Of a stretch of 6,147 bases of DNA, positions 1 to 5,712 are shown one piece after another. A program made the translations under genes and the position numbers. Numbering within the stretch: position 1 is the first letter of the stretch; each line of letters begins with the position of its first letter. Source of the DNA: Christensenella sp. UBA1431 (lineage in GTDB: Bacteria; Bacillota; Clostridia; Christensenellales; UBA1431); NCBI GenBank assembly GCA_002329665.1, contig DCTV01000074.1, positions 1-6,147 on the forward strand, written 5' to 3'. The notes beneath the pieces are model-generated. The model was not told where the DNA came from. It did not search any database and saw only the letters and a list, made by a program, of their open reading frames with translations.

Positions 1-23
1 TTAATCAAAAGATCGACGTTAAT
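1..23 (-). CDS. infC: Translation initiation factor IF-3, N-terminal start only (partial, ATT start)
   Basis: Only seven complete codons and two bases of the eighth are visible before the window edge. They read I-N-V-D-L-L-I and probably N, which fits the N-terminal start of clostridial IF-3 proteins (typically ...DLLINEEIR). The start is ATT at 23-21, a codon almost specific to infC and known in E. coli and Bacillus, where IF-3 discriminates against it and so limits its own synthesis. A strong GGAGG lies 8 bases upstream of the ATT. Gene order thrS-infC is widespread, and infC is usually followed by rpmI and rplT, which should lie just outside the window. IF-3 binds the 30S subunit and checks initiation codon pairing. 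The identification rests on a very short peptide plus start codon, ribosome binding site, leader and synteny; together these are strong. Confidence 0.85.
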
Positions 24-163
24 ACCCAACACCTCCGGTTAAAAAATAAGAGTGGATGGCATCCGCCATCCACTCGCCCAATCCGATATCACGTTCGCCG
101 CGTTCCCGGACCGACCTTTTTGGCTCTGGCGCCGCAAGGTGAGAAGTGAACAGCTTCTGCTTG
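24..163 (-). ncRNA. infC leader, probable ribosomal protein L20 leader (attenuator)
   Basis: This is the 5' untranslated leader between the infC promoter and the ATT start. Near its 5' end AGAAG (158-154) can pair with CUUCU (146-142), followed by CACC; from memory this resembles the conserved start of Firmicutes infC leaders. A GGCGCC palindrome and a longer imperfect pairing (GGUCCG with CGGAUUG) follow, and the leader ends in a perfect terminator hairpin just before the ribosome binding site. In B. subtilis, L20 binds such a leader and promotes premature termination of infC-rpmI-rplT. That the RNA is an attenuator is well supported by position. The L20 family assignment is inferred and would need a covariance-model match. 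Confidence 0.68.
41..75 (-). terminator. Intrinsic terminator/attenuator in the infC leader
   Basis: A perfect 11-bp stem (arms 50-60 and 65-75) closes a 4-base loop. On the minus strand it is followed directly by TTATTTTTT. No matching T-run exists on the plus strand, so it acts on minus-strand transcripts. It ends about 12 bases before the infC Shine-Dalgarno, so it sits inside the leader as an attenuator. No convincing terminator is seen between the thrS stop and the infC promoter, so it may also terminate thrS read-through. Confidence 0.87.
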
Positions 164-169
164 TTTACT

Positions 170-198
170 ATCATACCAGCAATTCGGGCCGGCATCAA
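170..198 (-). promoter_or_regulatory. infC promoter (sigma-A type)
   Basis: TTGATG (198-193) and TATGAT (175-170) are separated by exactly 17 bases, with TGG directly before the -10 giving an extended -10 element. Transcription would start near 163. The promoter lies only about 47 bases beyond the thrS stop, so infC can be transcribed independently of thrS. Confidence 0.78.
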
Positions 199-244
199 GG
201 ATTTTTTTCGGGAAACGGCTTTTTTTCTCGCTTTCCGGCCTCTT

Positions 245-2149
245 TTAAAGCTTTTTCGTCTGAATTTCTTCGCAAAGCTTCCCGGCGAAGTCCTCCGCCG
301 CCATGGCGCCCAGGTCGCCTTCGCTGCGCGACCGTACGGACACCGTGCCGTTTTCGACTTCCTTGTCCCCGATCACCAGCATGTACGGGATGCGCTGGCC
401 CTGCGCCTCCCTGATCTTGAACCCGATCTTCTCGTTGCGCAGGTCGGTCTCGGAGCGAAGGCCCGCCTCTTTGAGCCTTTCATCGATCTCCATGGCGCGC
501 GCGTCGCAGCGGTCGGTGATGGTGAGCACGCGCACCTGCACCGGGGCGAGCCAGGCCGGGAACGCGCCCGCGAAATGCTCGGTGAGTATGCCGATGAACC
601 GTTCGATGGAACCGAATATCACGCGGTGGATCATCACCGGGCGGTGTTTCTCGCCGTCGGCACCCACGTAGGTCAGTTCGAACCGCTCGGGCATCTGGAA
701 GTCTAGCTGGATCGTGCCGCACTGCCAGGTCCTGCCGATGGAGTCCTCGAGGTGGAAGTCGATCTTCGGGCCGTAGAACGCGCCGTCCCCCGGGTTGACC
801 TTGTAGGGCAGGCCGCTTTTCTCGAGCGCTTCCCGAAGGGCGTTCGTCGCCGTCTCCCAGCCCTCGTCGCTTCCCATCGACTTTTCGGGGCGCGTGGAAA
901 GCTCGACGTGGAACCTGAACCCGAAGATGCCGTACACGTAGCGCGTCAGGTCGATCACGCCCATTATCTCGTCTATCATCTGCTCCCTGGTCATGAAGAT
1001 GTGCGCGTCGTCCTGCGTGAAACAGCGCACGCGCATCAGCCCGTGCAGCGCGCCCGAAAGCTCGTGCCGGTGGACCAGCCCCAGTTCGCCCATACGGATA
1101 GGCAGGTCCCTGTACGAATGGATCCTGCGTTCATACACGAGCATCCCGCCCGCGCAGTTCATCGGTTTGATGGCAAAATCCTGCTCGTCGATGCGCGTGG
1201 TGTACATGTTCTGACCGTAAAACCCCCAGTGCCCCGAACGCTCCCACAGGTCCCGGCTCAGGATGACAGGGGTCTGGATCTCCTCGTACCCGCGCCTGAC
1301 GTGTTCTTCCCGCCAGAAGTCGATGAGCGTGTTCTTGATGATCATCCCTTTGGGATAGAAGAACGGGAACCCCGGGCCCTCGTCCATCAGGTTGAACAGG
1401 TCCAGCTCGCGCCCGAGCTTGCGGTGGTCGCGCTTCTTCGCCTCTTCGAGCCGATGGAGGTAGTCGTCGAGGTCCGACTTCCTCTCGAAAGCCGTGCCGT
1501 ATATGCGCTGGAGCATCTTGTTCTTCTCGTCGCCGCGCCAGTACGCCCCGGCCACGCTCAATAGCTTGATCTTCCTCACCTTCCCCGTGGACGGCACGTG
1601 CGGCCCGGCGCAGAGGTCGACGAATTCGCCCTGCCGGTAAAACGAGATCGCGGCTTCCTCGGGCAGGTCCTCTATGAGTTCGACCTTGTACGTTTCTCCC
1701 CGGCCGCGCACGAATTCCAGCGCCTCGGCGCGCGGCATCTCAAACCGTTCGAGCGGGAGGTTCGCCTTGACTATCCTGTCCATCTCGGCTTCTATCGCGG
1801 CAAAATCCTCCTCCGACAGGCGTTTATCCGTATCGAAATCGTAGTAAAATCCGTTTTCTATCGCGGGGCCGATCGCCAAAACCGTGCCGGGGAACAGGCG
1901 TTTCACGGCCTGCGCCATGATATGCGACGCGGTATGGCGCAGCGCGTGGCGCCCCTCGTCGTCCGCGAACGTATGAAACCGTACGCTCGCGTCCTCTTCA
2001 AGCGGGGTGCCAAGGTCCGCCGTCTTTCCGTTCACGCTGGCGGACAACGCGTTTTTGTAGAGTTTCTGGCCCAGGCTTTTCGCGACGTCGATGAGCCTCG
2101 TCCCTTTTTCGTATTCGCGGCTGGTGCCGTCCGGGAAAGTAACGATCAC
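245..2149 (-). CDS. thrS: Threonine--tRNA ligase (ThrRS)
   Basis: Cytoplasmic class II aminoacyl-tRNA synthetase that charges tRNA-Thr with threonine using ATP. The protein is 634 residues, the normal full length. Domains in order: TGS domain (about 1-60); editing domain with H72xxxH76 and C180xxxH184, the metal-type site that removes misacylated serine; class II catalytic core (about 245-530) with motif 2 around RMGELG...HGLMRVR (352-375) and motif 3 GSIERF (513-518); C-terminal anticodon-binding domain (about 530-634). By alignment with E. coli ThrRS, the zinc ligands are C332, H383 and H508, all present. The start is GTG, with AAAGGAGG (2165-2158) eight bases upstream. The gene has its own T-box leader, so uncharged tRNA-Thr should raise its expression. 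infC follows on the same strand. No defect is visible. Confidence 0.98.
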   Translation of the reverse strand: MIVTFPDGTSREYEKGTRLIDVAKSLGQKLYKNALSASVNGKTADLGTPLEEDASVRFHTFADDEGRHALRHTASHIMAQAVKRLFPGTVLAIGPAIENGFYYDFDTDKRLSEEDFAAIEAEMDRIVKANLPLERFEMPRAEALEFVRGRGETYKVELIEDLPEEAAISFYRQGEFVDLCAGPHVPSTGKVRKIKLLSVAGAYWRGDEKNKMLQRIYGTAFERKSDLDDYLHRLEEAKKRDHRKLGRELDLFNLMDEGPGFPFFYPKGMIIKNTLIDFWREEHVRRGYEEIQTPVILSRDLWERSGHWGFYGQNMYTTRIDEQDFAIKPMNCAGGMLVYERRIHSYRDLPIRMGELGLVHRHELSGALHGLMRVRCFTQDDAHIFMTREQMIDEIMGVIDLTRYVYGIFGFRFHVELSTRPEKSMGSDEGWETATNALREALEKSGLPYKVNPGDGAFYGPKIDFHLEDSIGRTWQCGTIQLDFQMPERFELTYVGADGEKHRPVMIHRVIFGSIERFIGILTEHFAGAFPAWLAPVQVRVLTITDRCDARAMEIDERLKEAGLRSETDLRNEKIGFKIREAQGQRIPYMLVIGDKEVENGTVSVRSRSEGDLGAMAAEDFAGKLCEEIQTKKL

Positions 2150-2187
2150 GTTGTTTTCCTCCTTTAATCTAAAAATTCAAATCTTCT

Positions 2188-2217
2188 CTGCCGGCAAACC
2201 TCCCGGCTTGCCGGCAG
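2188..2217 (-). repeat. 13-bp hairpin with GGGA tetraloop between T-box terminator and thrS start
   Basis: The arms CTGCCGGCAA and TTGCCGGCAG are perfect complements. Inside them GCC/GGT adds three more pairs (one G-U), closing a GGGA loop of GNRA type on the minus strand. It lies downstream of the T-box terminator and about 22 bases before the thrS Shine-Dalgarno. The next T-run is about 10 bases away, so it is not a typical terminator. A role in mRNA stability or processing of the read-through transcript is a guess. Confidence 0.7.
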
Positions 2218-2271
2218 CGGTGTGCCGGTCAAAGGATGCTGCCCGGTCCCCGGGGTCTGTCCTGCATTCCG

Positions 2272-2519
2272 AAAAATAAAAAAGGTTTCCACTTCCATAG
2301 GGACGGGAAACTGTTTCCCGCGGTCCCACCCTGGTTGTCGAAACCGCTCGATTCTGCTCTACGGGGCTACCCCTCGCCGTTTTTTCACGTAAGCCGGTAA
2401 GCGCGTGTGCGCTTGTCCGGGCGCGCTCGCAGCCCCTTTCCCTTATCAGGGGCGCGCCCTCTCTTAGGTGCGCTTCACACGCCGTTTGTGCTCCGTATCG
2501 CGGCGCTATTCATTATTTT
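2272..2519 (-). ncRNA. T-box leader of thrS (tRNA-Thr sensing riboswitch)
   Basis: The near-invariant T-box sequence AGGGTGGGACCGCG lies at 2332-2319. The antiterminator forms from AGGG (2332-2329) with CCCT (2302-2299), leaving the UGGGACC bulge that binds the tRNA acceptor end, and from GGGAAA with TTTCCC. Upstream, a long GC-rich Stem I can be drawn: GCGTGTG pairs with CACACGC and GGGCGCG with CGCGCCC, and an AGAGAG motif sits on its 5' side. The likely specifier is ACC (2398-2396, threonine) at the 3' foot of Stem I; ACA at 2416-2414 is the alternative. A GGGGTAGCCCC hairpin resembling Stem III follows. Uncharged tRNA-Thr should stabilise the antiterminator and allow thrS transcription. 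The T-box core is certain; the specifier choice is not. Confidence 0.95.
2278..2311 (-). terminator. Intrinsic terminator of the thrS T-box leader
   Basis: GTTTCC (2311-2306) pairs with GGAAAC (2290-2285), with a short inner TCC/GGA helix, and the stem is followed closely by TTTTTT and, after one A, TTTTT. Its 5' arm uses the same bases as the 3' arm of the T-box antiterminator, so the two structures exclude each other, as expected for transcription-attenuating T-boxes. Confidence 0.85.
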
Positions 2520-2525
2520 TTGTTC

Positions 2526-2554
2526 ATTTTACTGCATCGCCGCGTTCTTGTCAA
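2526..2554 (-). promoter_or_regulatory. thrS promoter (sigma-A type)
   Basis: A consensus TTGACA (2554-2549) and TAAAAT (2531-2526) are separated by exactly 17 bases. The predicted start near 2519 lies just before the T-box Stem I. The strong promoter fits a gene regulated mainly by attenuation. Confidence 0.9.
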
Positions 2555-2622
2555 TACGGCGGCCGGCCAAGCGACTCCCACGTTTCCTAGCATTTGCCAC
2601 GTGATAAATCCACGCCAAAATC

Positions 2623-2629
2623 CATACTA
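2623..2629 (+). promoter_or_regulatory. Possible -10 element for ytxC, resembling forespore sigma factors
   Basis: CATACTA lies about 44 bases before the ytxC start and matches the CATnnTA-type -10 of sigma-G/sigma-F promoters. A partial -35 match, TGATA (2602-2606), lies 16 bases upstream. No good sigma-A pair is apparent in this divergent intergenic region. A 7-base match is weak on its own; the support is that the downstream gene belongs to a family annotated as sporulation-associated. Confidence 0.3.
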
Positions 2630-2672
2630 CGTCCAGAAGGGTCAATTATTTTCAGCGTAAGGAGCGGTTTGC

Positions 2673-3446
2673 TTGTTAGAATTCGTCGTCACGTCCGAAC
2701 AGAGATTCCGCAACAGCTGGGGGATGCTCGTCAAGGAAATGAACGGACTGGGCAACGTATGCGCCGGGGGCGTCGAGAGCCGGGACGAGCCGTGCAAACT
2801 GCGTTTCTCGCTTAAAGACCAAAGCGGGCTTAACGAGGCGTGCACCCCGGTCGCCGCCTTCGCCCTCTCGGTCGTCGCGCCGTCGATCATCGCCTCGGAC
2901 GTTCGCGCTTCCTCGACAAACGGCCTGGCGGCCGGCCTCGAACCGGCCACCGTCGAAGCGATCGCGAAAGCGGGCGCCCTGCGCCACACGCGCTGGCTGG
3001 AAATAGCCTCCGGGCGCATAGCCCAGAGCCTGATGGAGAACCCGGCGCTGAGCATCGAAGGCTTTCTCCGGTTCCGCATGCGCGACCTGCTGGACACGCT
3101 CCAGAACGAACTCGTCAGCCTGCTCGGGGCCCTCAACATAGAGGAGGAATACCGCCATTTCGTCCGGTTGCTCAAACGCTACGCGGCCGTCAACCGGAAG
3201 GAGACCGAAACGCTCACGATCCGTTTCTGCCGCGACGGCGCCTACACACTGCTCACGGCGGGCGGACGCCGCCTGCTGTCCGTGCCGCGGCTCCTGGACG
3301 AGCACGAGTCGGGCAACATGCTCATCACGCTTTTGGACTCGATCTCTCCGGGCAGGGTCGTGGTCCTGGGCAGCGCCCAGCTTCCCGAAAGCGTGCGCGA
3401 AACGATCAGCGACATGTTCGGCGACCGCGCGCGCTTCGAATCATGA
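2673..3446 (+). CDS. ytxC: YtxC-family putative sporulation protein
   Basis: A soluble protein of 257 residues without signal peptide or membrane segment. The family signature is visible in the middle: SIEGFLRFRMRD (127-138), then EEEYRHFVRLLKRY (157-170), then a strand-rich stretch containing an RDG turn (187-189). The C-terminal segment (about 224-257), which in YtxC proteins is the 'can be read from the spore' type conserved end, matches the family pattern from memory. The biochemical role of YtxC is unknown; the family is annotated as sporulation-related. In B. subtilis ytxC also neighbours thrS, which supports the call, but there the genes are codirectional, whereas here they diverge. 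The start is TTG with AAGGAG (2659-2664) eight bases upstream; the first ATG would remove 17 residues and lacks this site. The 3' end overlaps folC by six bases. Residues 1-120 are less recognisable than the core. Confidence 0.8.
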   Translation: MLEFVVTSEQRFRNSWGMLVKEMNGLGNVCAGGVESRDEPCKLRFSLKDQSGLNEACTPVAAFALSVVAPSIIASDVRASSTNGLAAGLEPATVEAIAKAGALRHTRWLEIASGRIAQSLMENPALSIEGFLRFRMRDLLDTLQNELVSLLGALNIEEEYRHFVRLLKRYAAVNRKETETLTIRFCRDGAYTLLTAGGRRLLSVPRLLDEHESGNMLITLLDSISPGRVVVLGSAQLPESVRETISDMFGDRARFES

Positions 3447-4718
3447 AAGCGCGCCGTCTGCCCATCGCTTAAACGCCGCGTACAGGTACAGCGACCCGCA
3501 CACGACGGTGTCCGAACCCTCGGCAAGGGCCATCCCCTCTTCCACCGTTTCGGCCGAAACCGCCTCGCATCCCGCGCCGAGCATATGGGAAAGCAGTTCT
3601 TCGGCTTCCATCGCGCGCGGGTTGCCGGGCACCCTGAGCGCGACGAAACGCCGCGCGACATCCCTGAGCGCCCCTACCATCCCGATAGCGTCCTTGTCAC
3701 GCATCAGCGCCATCACGACCGTCATCTTCCTCCCCGGACGATACCGCTCCAGGCTGAAAGCCAGCGCCCGCGCGCCCTCCACGTTATGCGCCCCGTCGAA
3801 CAGCAAAAGCGGGTCCTTTCGGAATACTTCCATGCGCCCCCTGTGGCGCGCCTTCCCGATGCCCTGCACCAAGGCTCCGTCCGGGACGGGGATGCCGGAG
3901 TCCCGCTGCAGGACTGCGAGCGCGTCCAGCGCCGCCGCCGCGTTCACGGCCTGGTGCCAGCCGGAGAGCCCCGCTAAGACGCCTTTCCAGTTCCTGTATT
4001 CAAATTTCTCGTTAAACCCCTCGTACCCGCGCGACATTATGGCCTTTTCGTCGGTGAGCGTCAGGCGGCACCGCTTTTCTTCGCAGACGGACTCAACGAC
4101 CTCGAGCGCCTCGCGCGGCTGCGGCGCGCAGACCACCGGCACGCCGTCCTTGATGATCCCCGCTTTTTCGGCCGCGATCCGCTTTATCGAATGCCCCAGA
4201 TGCTCCTGGTGGTCCGTCGCGACGGGCATGATAACCGTCAAAAGCGGCTTCTTGCAGATGTTGGTGGCGTCGAGCCGCCCGCCCAGCCCCGTTTCCAGCA
4301 GGACGACGTCGCAGCCGGATGCCTGAAAATGCAGCAGCGCGGCGGCGGCGGAGACCTCGAAACGGCTGGGCGCCTCCCCGAGCTTCAGGCGCACCGCCTC
4401 CGCCGCGGGCGCGATCCTTTCCGCGAGCGCGTTGAGTTCCCCCGTCCCGATCTCCCGGCCCGAGACGGCGATGCGCTCGTTCACCCGCAGCAGTTCGGGC
4501 GAAACGAATTTCCCCACCCTGTACCCGGCTTCACCAAGGACGGCGTCGAGATACGCGCAGAGCGAACCCTTCCCGTTGGTCCCCGCGACGTGGACGACTC
4601 GCAGGCCGTCCTGCGGGTCCCCCAGGAGCCGCGCGAGGGCCCGCATGCGCTCAAGCCCCAGCCGGGGAAAGCGCTGGAACTCGCCGAGGTAAGCAGCAAA
4701 ATCCATCGTTGTCCTCAT
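3441..4718 (-). CDS. folC: Folylpolyglutamate synthase (possibly bifunctional with dihydrofolate synthase)
   Basis: ATP-dependent Mur-ligase-like enzyme that adds glutamate to folates so that they are retained in the cell and bind their enzymes well. The protein is 425 residues, normal for the family. Visible motifs: P-loop HVAGTNGKGS (43-52); LETGLGGRLDATN (141-153); DHQEHLG (169-175) with the AAEKAGI stretch (182-188), whose lysine is the one usually carbamylated; DGAHN (308-312); GSLYL (408-412) near the C-terminus. Whether it also makes dihydrofolate from dihydropteroate cannot be decided from these motifs; the pairing with a folate importer favours the polyglutamylation role. The ATG at 4718 overlaps the folT stop (ATGA), indicating translational coupling. 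An ATG at 4706, with GAGG six bases upstream, is a plausible alternative. The stop codon shares a TCATGA with that of convergent ytxC. Confidence 0.96.
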   Translation of the reverse strand: MRTTMDFAAYLGEFQRFPRLGLERMRALARLLGDPQDGLRVVHVAGTNGKGSLCAYLDAVLGEAGYRVGKFVSPELLRVNERIAVSGREIGTGELNALAERIAPAAEAVRLKLGEAPSRFEVSAAAALLHFQASGCDVVLLETGLGGRLDATNICKKPLLTVIMPVATDHQEHLGHSIKRIAAEKAGIIKDGVPVVCAPQPREALEVVESVCEEKRCRLTLTDEKAIMSRGYEGFNEKFEYRNWKGVLAGLSGWHQAVNAAAALDALAVLQRDSGIPVPDGALVQGIGKARHRGRMEVFRKDPLLLFDGAHNVEGARALAFSLERYRPGRKMTVVMALMRDKDAIGMVGALRDVARRFVALRVPGNPRAMEAEELLSHMLGAGCEAVSAETVEEGMALAEGSDTVVCGSLYLYAAFKRWADGALS

Positions 4719-5293
4719 ATGACCTCGTTTTTGGCGATAAAGCCGTCCATGTACTTAAACAGCAGGAACAGCAAAACGGTCTGTATGGCGAAGGCGATGG
4801 TGTAGGGCACGATGTTCGCGCCGAAGAACCCCCAGTACGTGCCCGGCAGGATCACCGTATACCACATCGGGATCGTGGTGCTGTTTAGAATGTAGATGAT
4901 GAACGAGCACAGGGCCGTTTTCGAAAGCGTCTTCAGCGCGGCGGCACGTTTCGCCTTCAAGGTGATCGCGCCCGTCGCGTCGGGCTCCGGCGCGAACACG
5001 CGCGTTTTTTTATAGAAGAACAGGCCGTAGAGCGCCGCGCGCGCGGCCCCGGTCAGCGCGAACCCGACGAAATAGGTCATCCCCTGCGGGAAAAGGACGA
5101 ACCCCGCCAAGTCCGAAAGCATCGCCGTAACGCCCGCGAGCACCGGCCCGAGCATGCTCGCGGCCAACGACATGGCCAGGAATCCGAACGTAATAGGCGT
5201 CCCCATCATGCGAAACGGCCGGCTGAGGAGGATGTCCAGCGCGATGAACACCCCGATGTACACGATTATCTTCGTATACGAGATTTTTTTCAT
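4715..5293 (-). CDS. folT: Folate-family ECF transporter S component
   Basis: Membrane protein of 192 residues with about six hydrophobic segments (roughly 8-26, 33-50, 52-69, 73-94, 126-147, 157-181), the layout of ECF-type substrate-binding subunits. The FolT-like block is FGFLAMSLAASMLGPVLAG (37-54), followed by LSDLAGFVLFPQG (59-71) and the YF-GF-LTG stretch (74-82). It should bind folate and associate with a shared EcfA/A'/T energy module encoded elsewhere. The start is ATG at 5293 with GGGAGGAGG about 11 bases upstream. The frame stays open further upstream to 5506, but that extension runs through a riboswitch and terminator and is not coding. Substrate assignment rests on the family pattern, the THF riboswitch, and folC directly downstream. 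A charged loop at about 95-125 is longer than in most S components. Confidence 0.92.
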   Translation of the reverse strand: MKKISYTKIIVYIGVFIALDILLSRPFRMMGTPITFGFLAMSLAASMLGPVLAGVTAMLSDLAGFVLFPQGMTYFVGFALTGAARAALYGLFFYKKTRVFAPEPDATGAITLKAKRAAALKTLSKTALCSFIIYILNSTTIPMWYTVILPGTYWGFFGANIVPYTIAFAIQTVLLFLLFKYMDGFIAKNEVI

Positions 5294-5348
5294 GAAAATA
5301 TCCGCCTCCTCCCAATAATCAGCACTGGCTACACTGGCGGGCGGACTC

Positions 5349-5378
5349 AAAAAAACGGTGTACTTCTCCAGCACACCG
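5349..5378 (-). terminator. Intrinsic terminator, expression platform of the folT riboswitch
   Basis: CGGTGTGC (5378-5371) pairs over 8 bp, one of them G-U, with GTACACCG (5363-5356) around a 7-base loop and is followed immediately by TTTTTTT. It lies about 50 bases after the riboswitch aptamer and 55 bases before the folT start. Its position implies that THF binding leads to transcription termination before folT. Confidence 0.88.
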
Positions 5379-5427
5379 CACTTTTGCATCGGGCCTCTCG
5401 CCGTCGAAAGCGATGGACCCTTGCCGC

Positions 5428-5531
5428 GGCAGCGGAATGCGGCATACGCATCGCAAACCCCCAACGGGTTTTTCGTACGGCGAGCAACTTCCCGTCCCGC
5501 CGTCACTTAACGCGCATACGCCTACTCTGCC
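5428..5531 (-). ncRNA. Tetrahydrofolate (THF) riboswitch upstream of folT-folC
   Basis: The conserved core is readable in order. P1 forms from GGCAG (5531-5527) with CTGCC at the 3' end. AGAGTAG follows. P2 is GGCGTATGC paired with GCGTATGCC (nine pairs, two of them G-U). The junction GCGTTAAGTG is present. P3 is ACGGCG paired with CGCCGT around a loop carrying GGGA and GTTG. ACGAA comes next, then P4 AAACCC/GGGTTT, then GCATTCCGCT. This matches the class that binds reduced folates in Clostridia and Lactobacillales, commonly upstream of folT and folE. The downstream genes are a folate importer and folC, as expected. Ligand binding probably turns the operon off through the downstream terminator. 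Confidence 0.95.
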
Positions 5532-5545
5532 ATTATGCTTTAGCC

Positions 5546-5574
5546 ATTATACAACATGCGCACCGCCTGCGCAA
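5546..5574 (-). promoter_or_regulatory. folT-folC promoter (sigma-A type)
   Basis: A perfect TATAAT (5551-5546) lies 17 bases after TTGCGC (5574-5569), whose first three bases match the -35 consensus. The start of transcription would be near 5540, about 9 bases before the riboswitch P1 helix. Confidence 0.82.
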
Positions 5575-5689
5575 TTCAAAGGCAAAGAAAATATATCATA
5601 CGGCGGAATCATGTTATTTCCCGTACGATCCTGGTTATATATACGATGAGGGACGCCGTTTGGCGACGGACGCCGCCTCGAATTCGATT
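5575..5689. other. Gene-free AT-rich spacer between folT promoter and hairpin run
   Basis: No protein gene with a ribosome binding site is seen on either strand. The stretch is AT-rich compared with its surroundings (ATATATC at 5591-5597, TTATATATA at 5635-5643). The second tract could include a -10 for a plus-strand transcript, but no adequate -35 is visible. Open frames crossing it on the plus strand are chance frames. Confidence 0.5.
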
Positions 5690-5705
5690 CTATGTCCCCC
5701 CATAG
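5690..5705 (+). repeat. Small hairpin with UCCCCC loop
   Basis: CTATG (5690-5694) and CATAG (5701-5705) flank the loop TCCCCC. Alone a 5-bp stem is weak; it is listed because it is the first of a run of hairpins and its loop shares a C-run with the next one. The strand is a guess. Confidence 0.4.
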
Positions 5706-5712
5706 AACGAAG

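Noticed and set aside
200..244. Terminator directly after thrS
   Set aside because: Only GGAAA/TTTCC can pair, with a large loop, and no T-run follows on the minus strand; the A-runs there are on the wrong strand.
752..1564. 270-residue plus-strand frame inside thrS
   Set aside because: It is a chance frame on the opposite strand of a fully conserved synthetase gene, common in GC-rich DNA.
2407..2604. 65-residue plus-strand frame with a hydrophobic stretch
   Set aside because: It lies antisense to the T-box Stem I and the thrS promoter and has no ribosome binding site.
2676..3305. 209-residue minus-strand frame opposite ytxC
   Set aside because: The plus-strand frame has a ribosome binding site and YtxC family motifs; the opposite frame has neither.
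5323..5338. Direct repeat GCCAGTG twice in the folT 5' untranslated region
   Set aside because: Seven bases repeated once near the start is too short to separate from chance; no matching regulator is known to me.
5294..5506. N-terminal extension of the folT reading frame by 71 residues
   Set aside because: It runs across the terminator and most of the THF riboswitch aptamer and is not hydrophobic, and the ATG at 5293 has a strong ribosome binding site.
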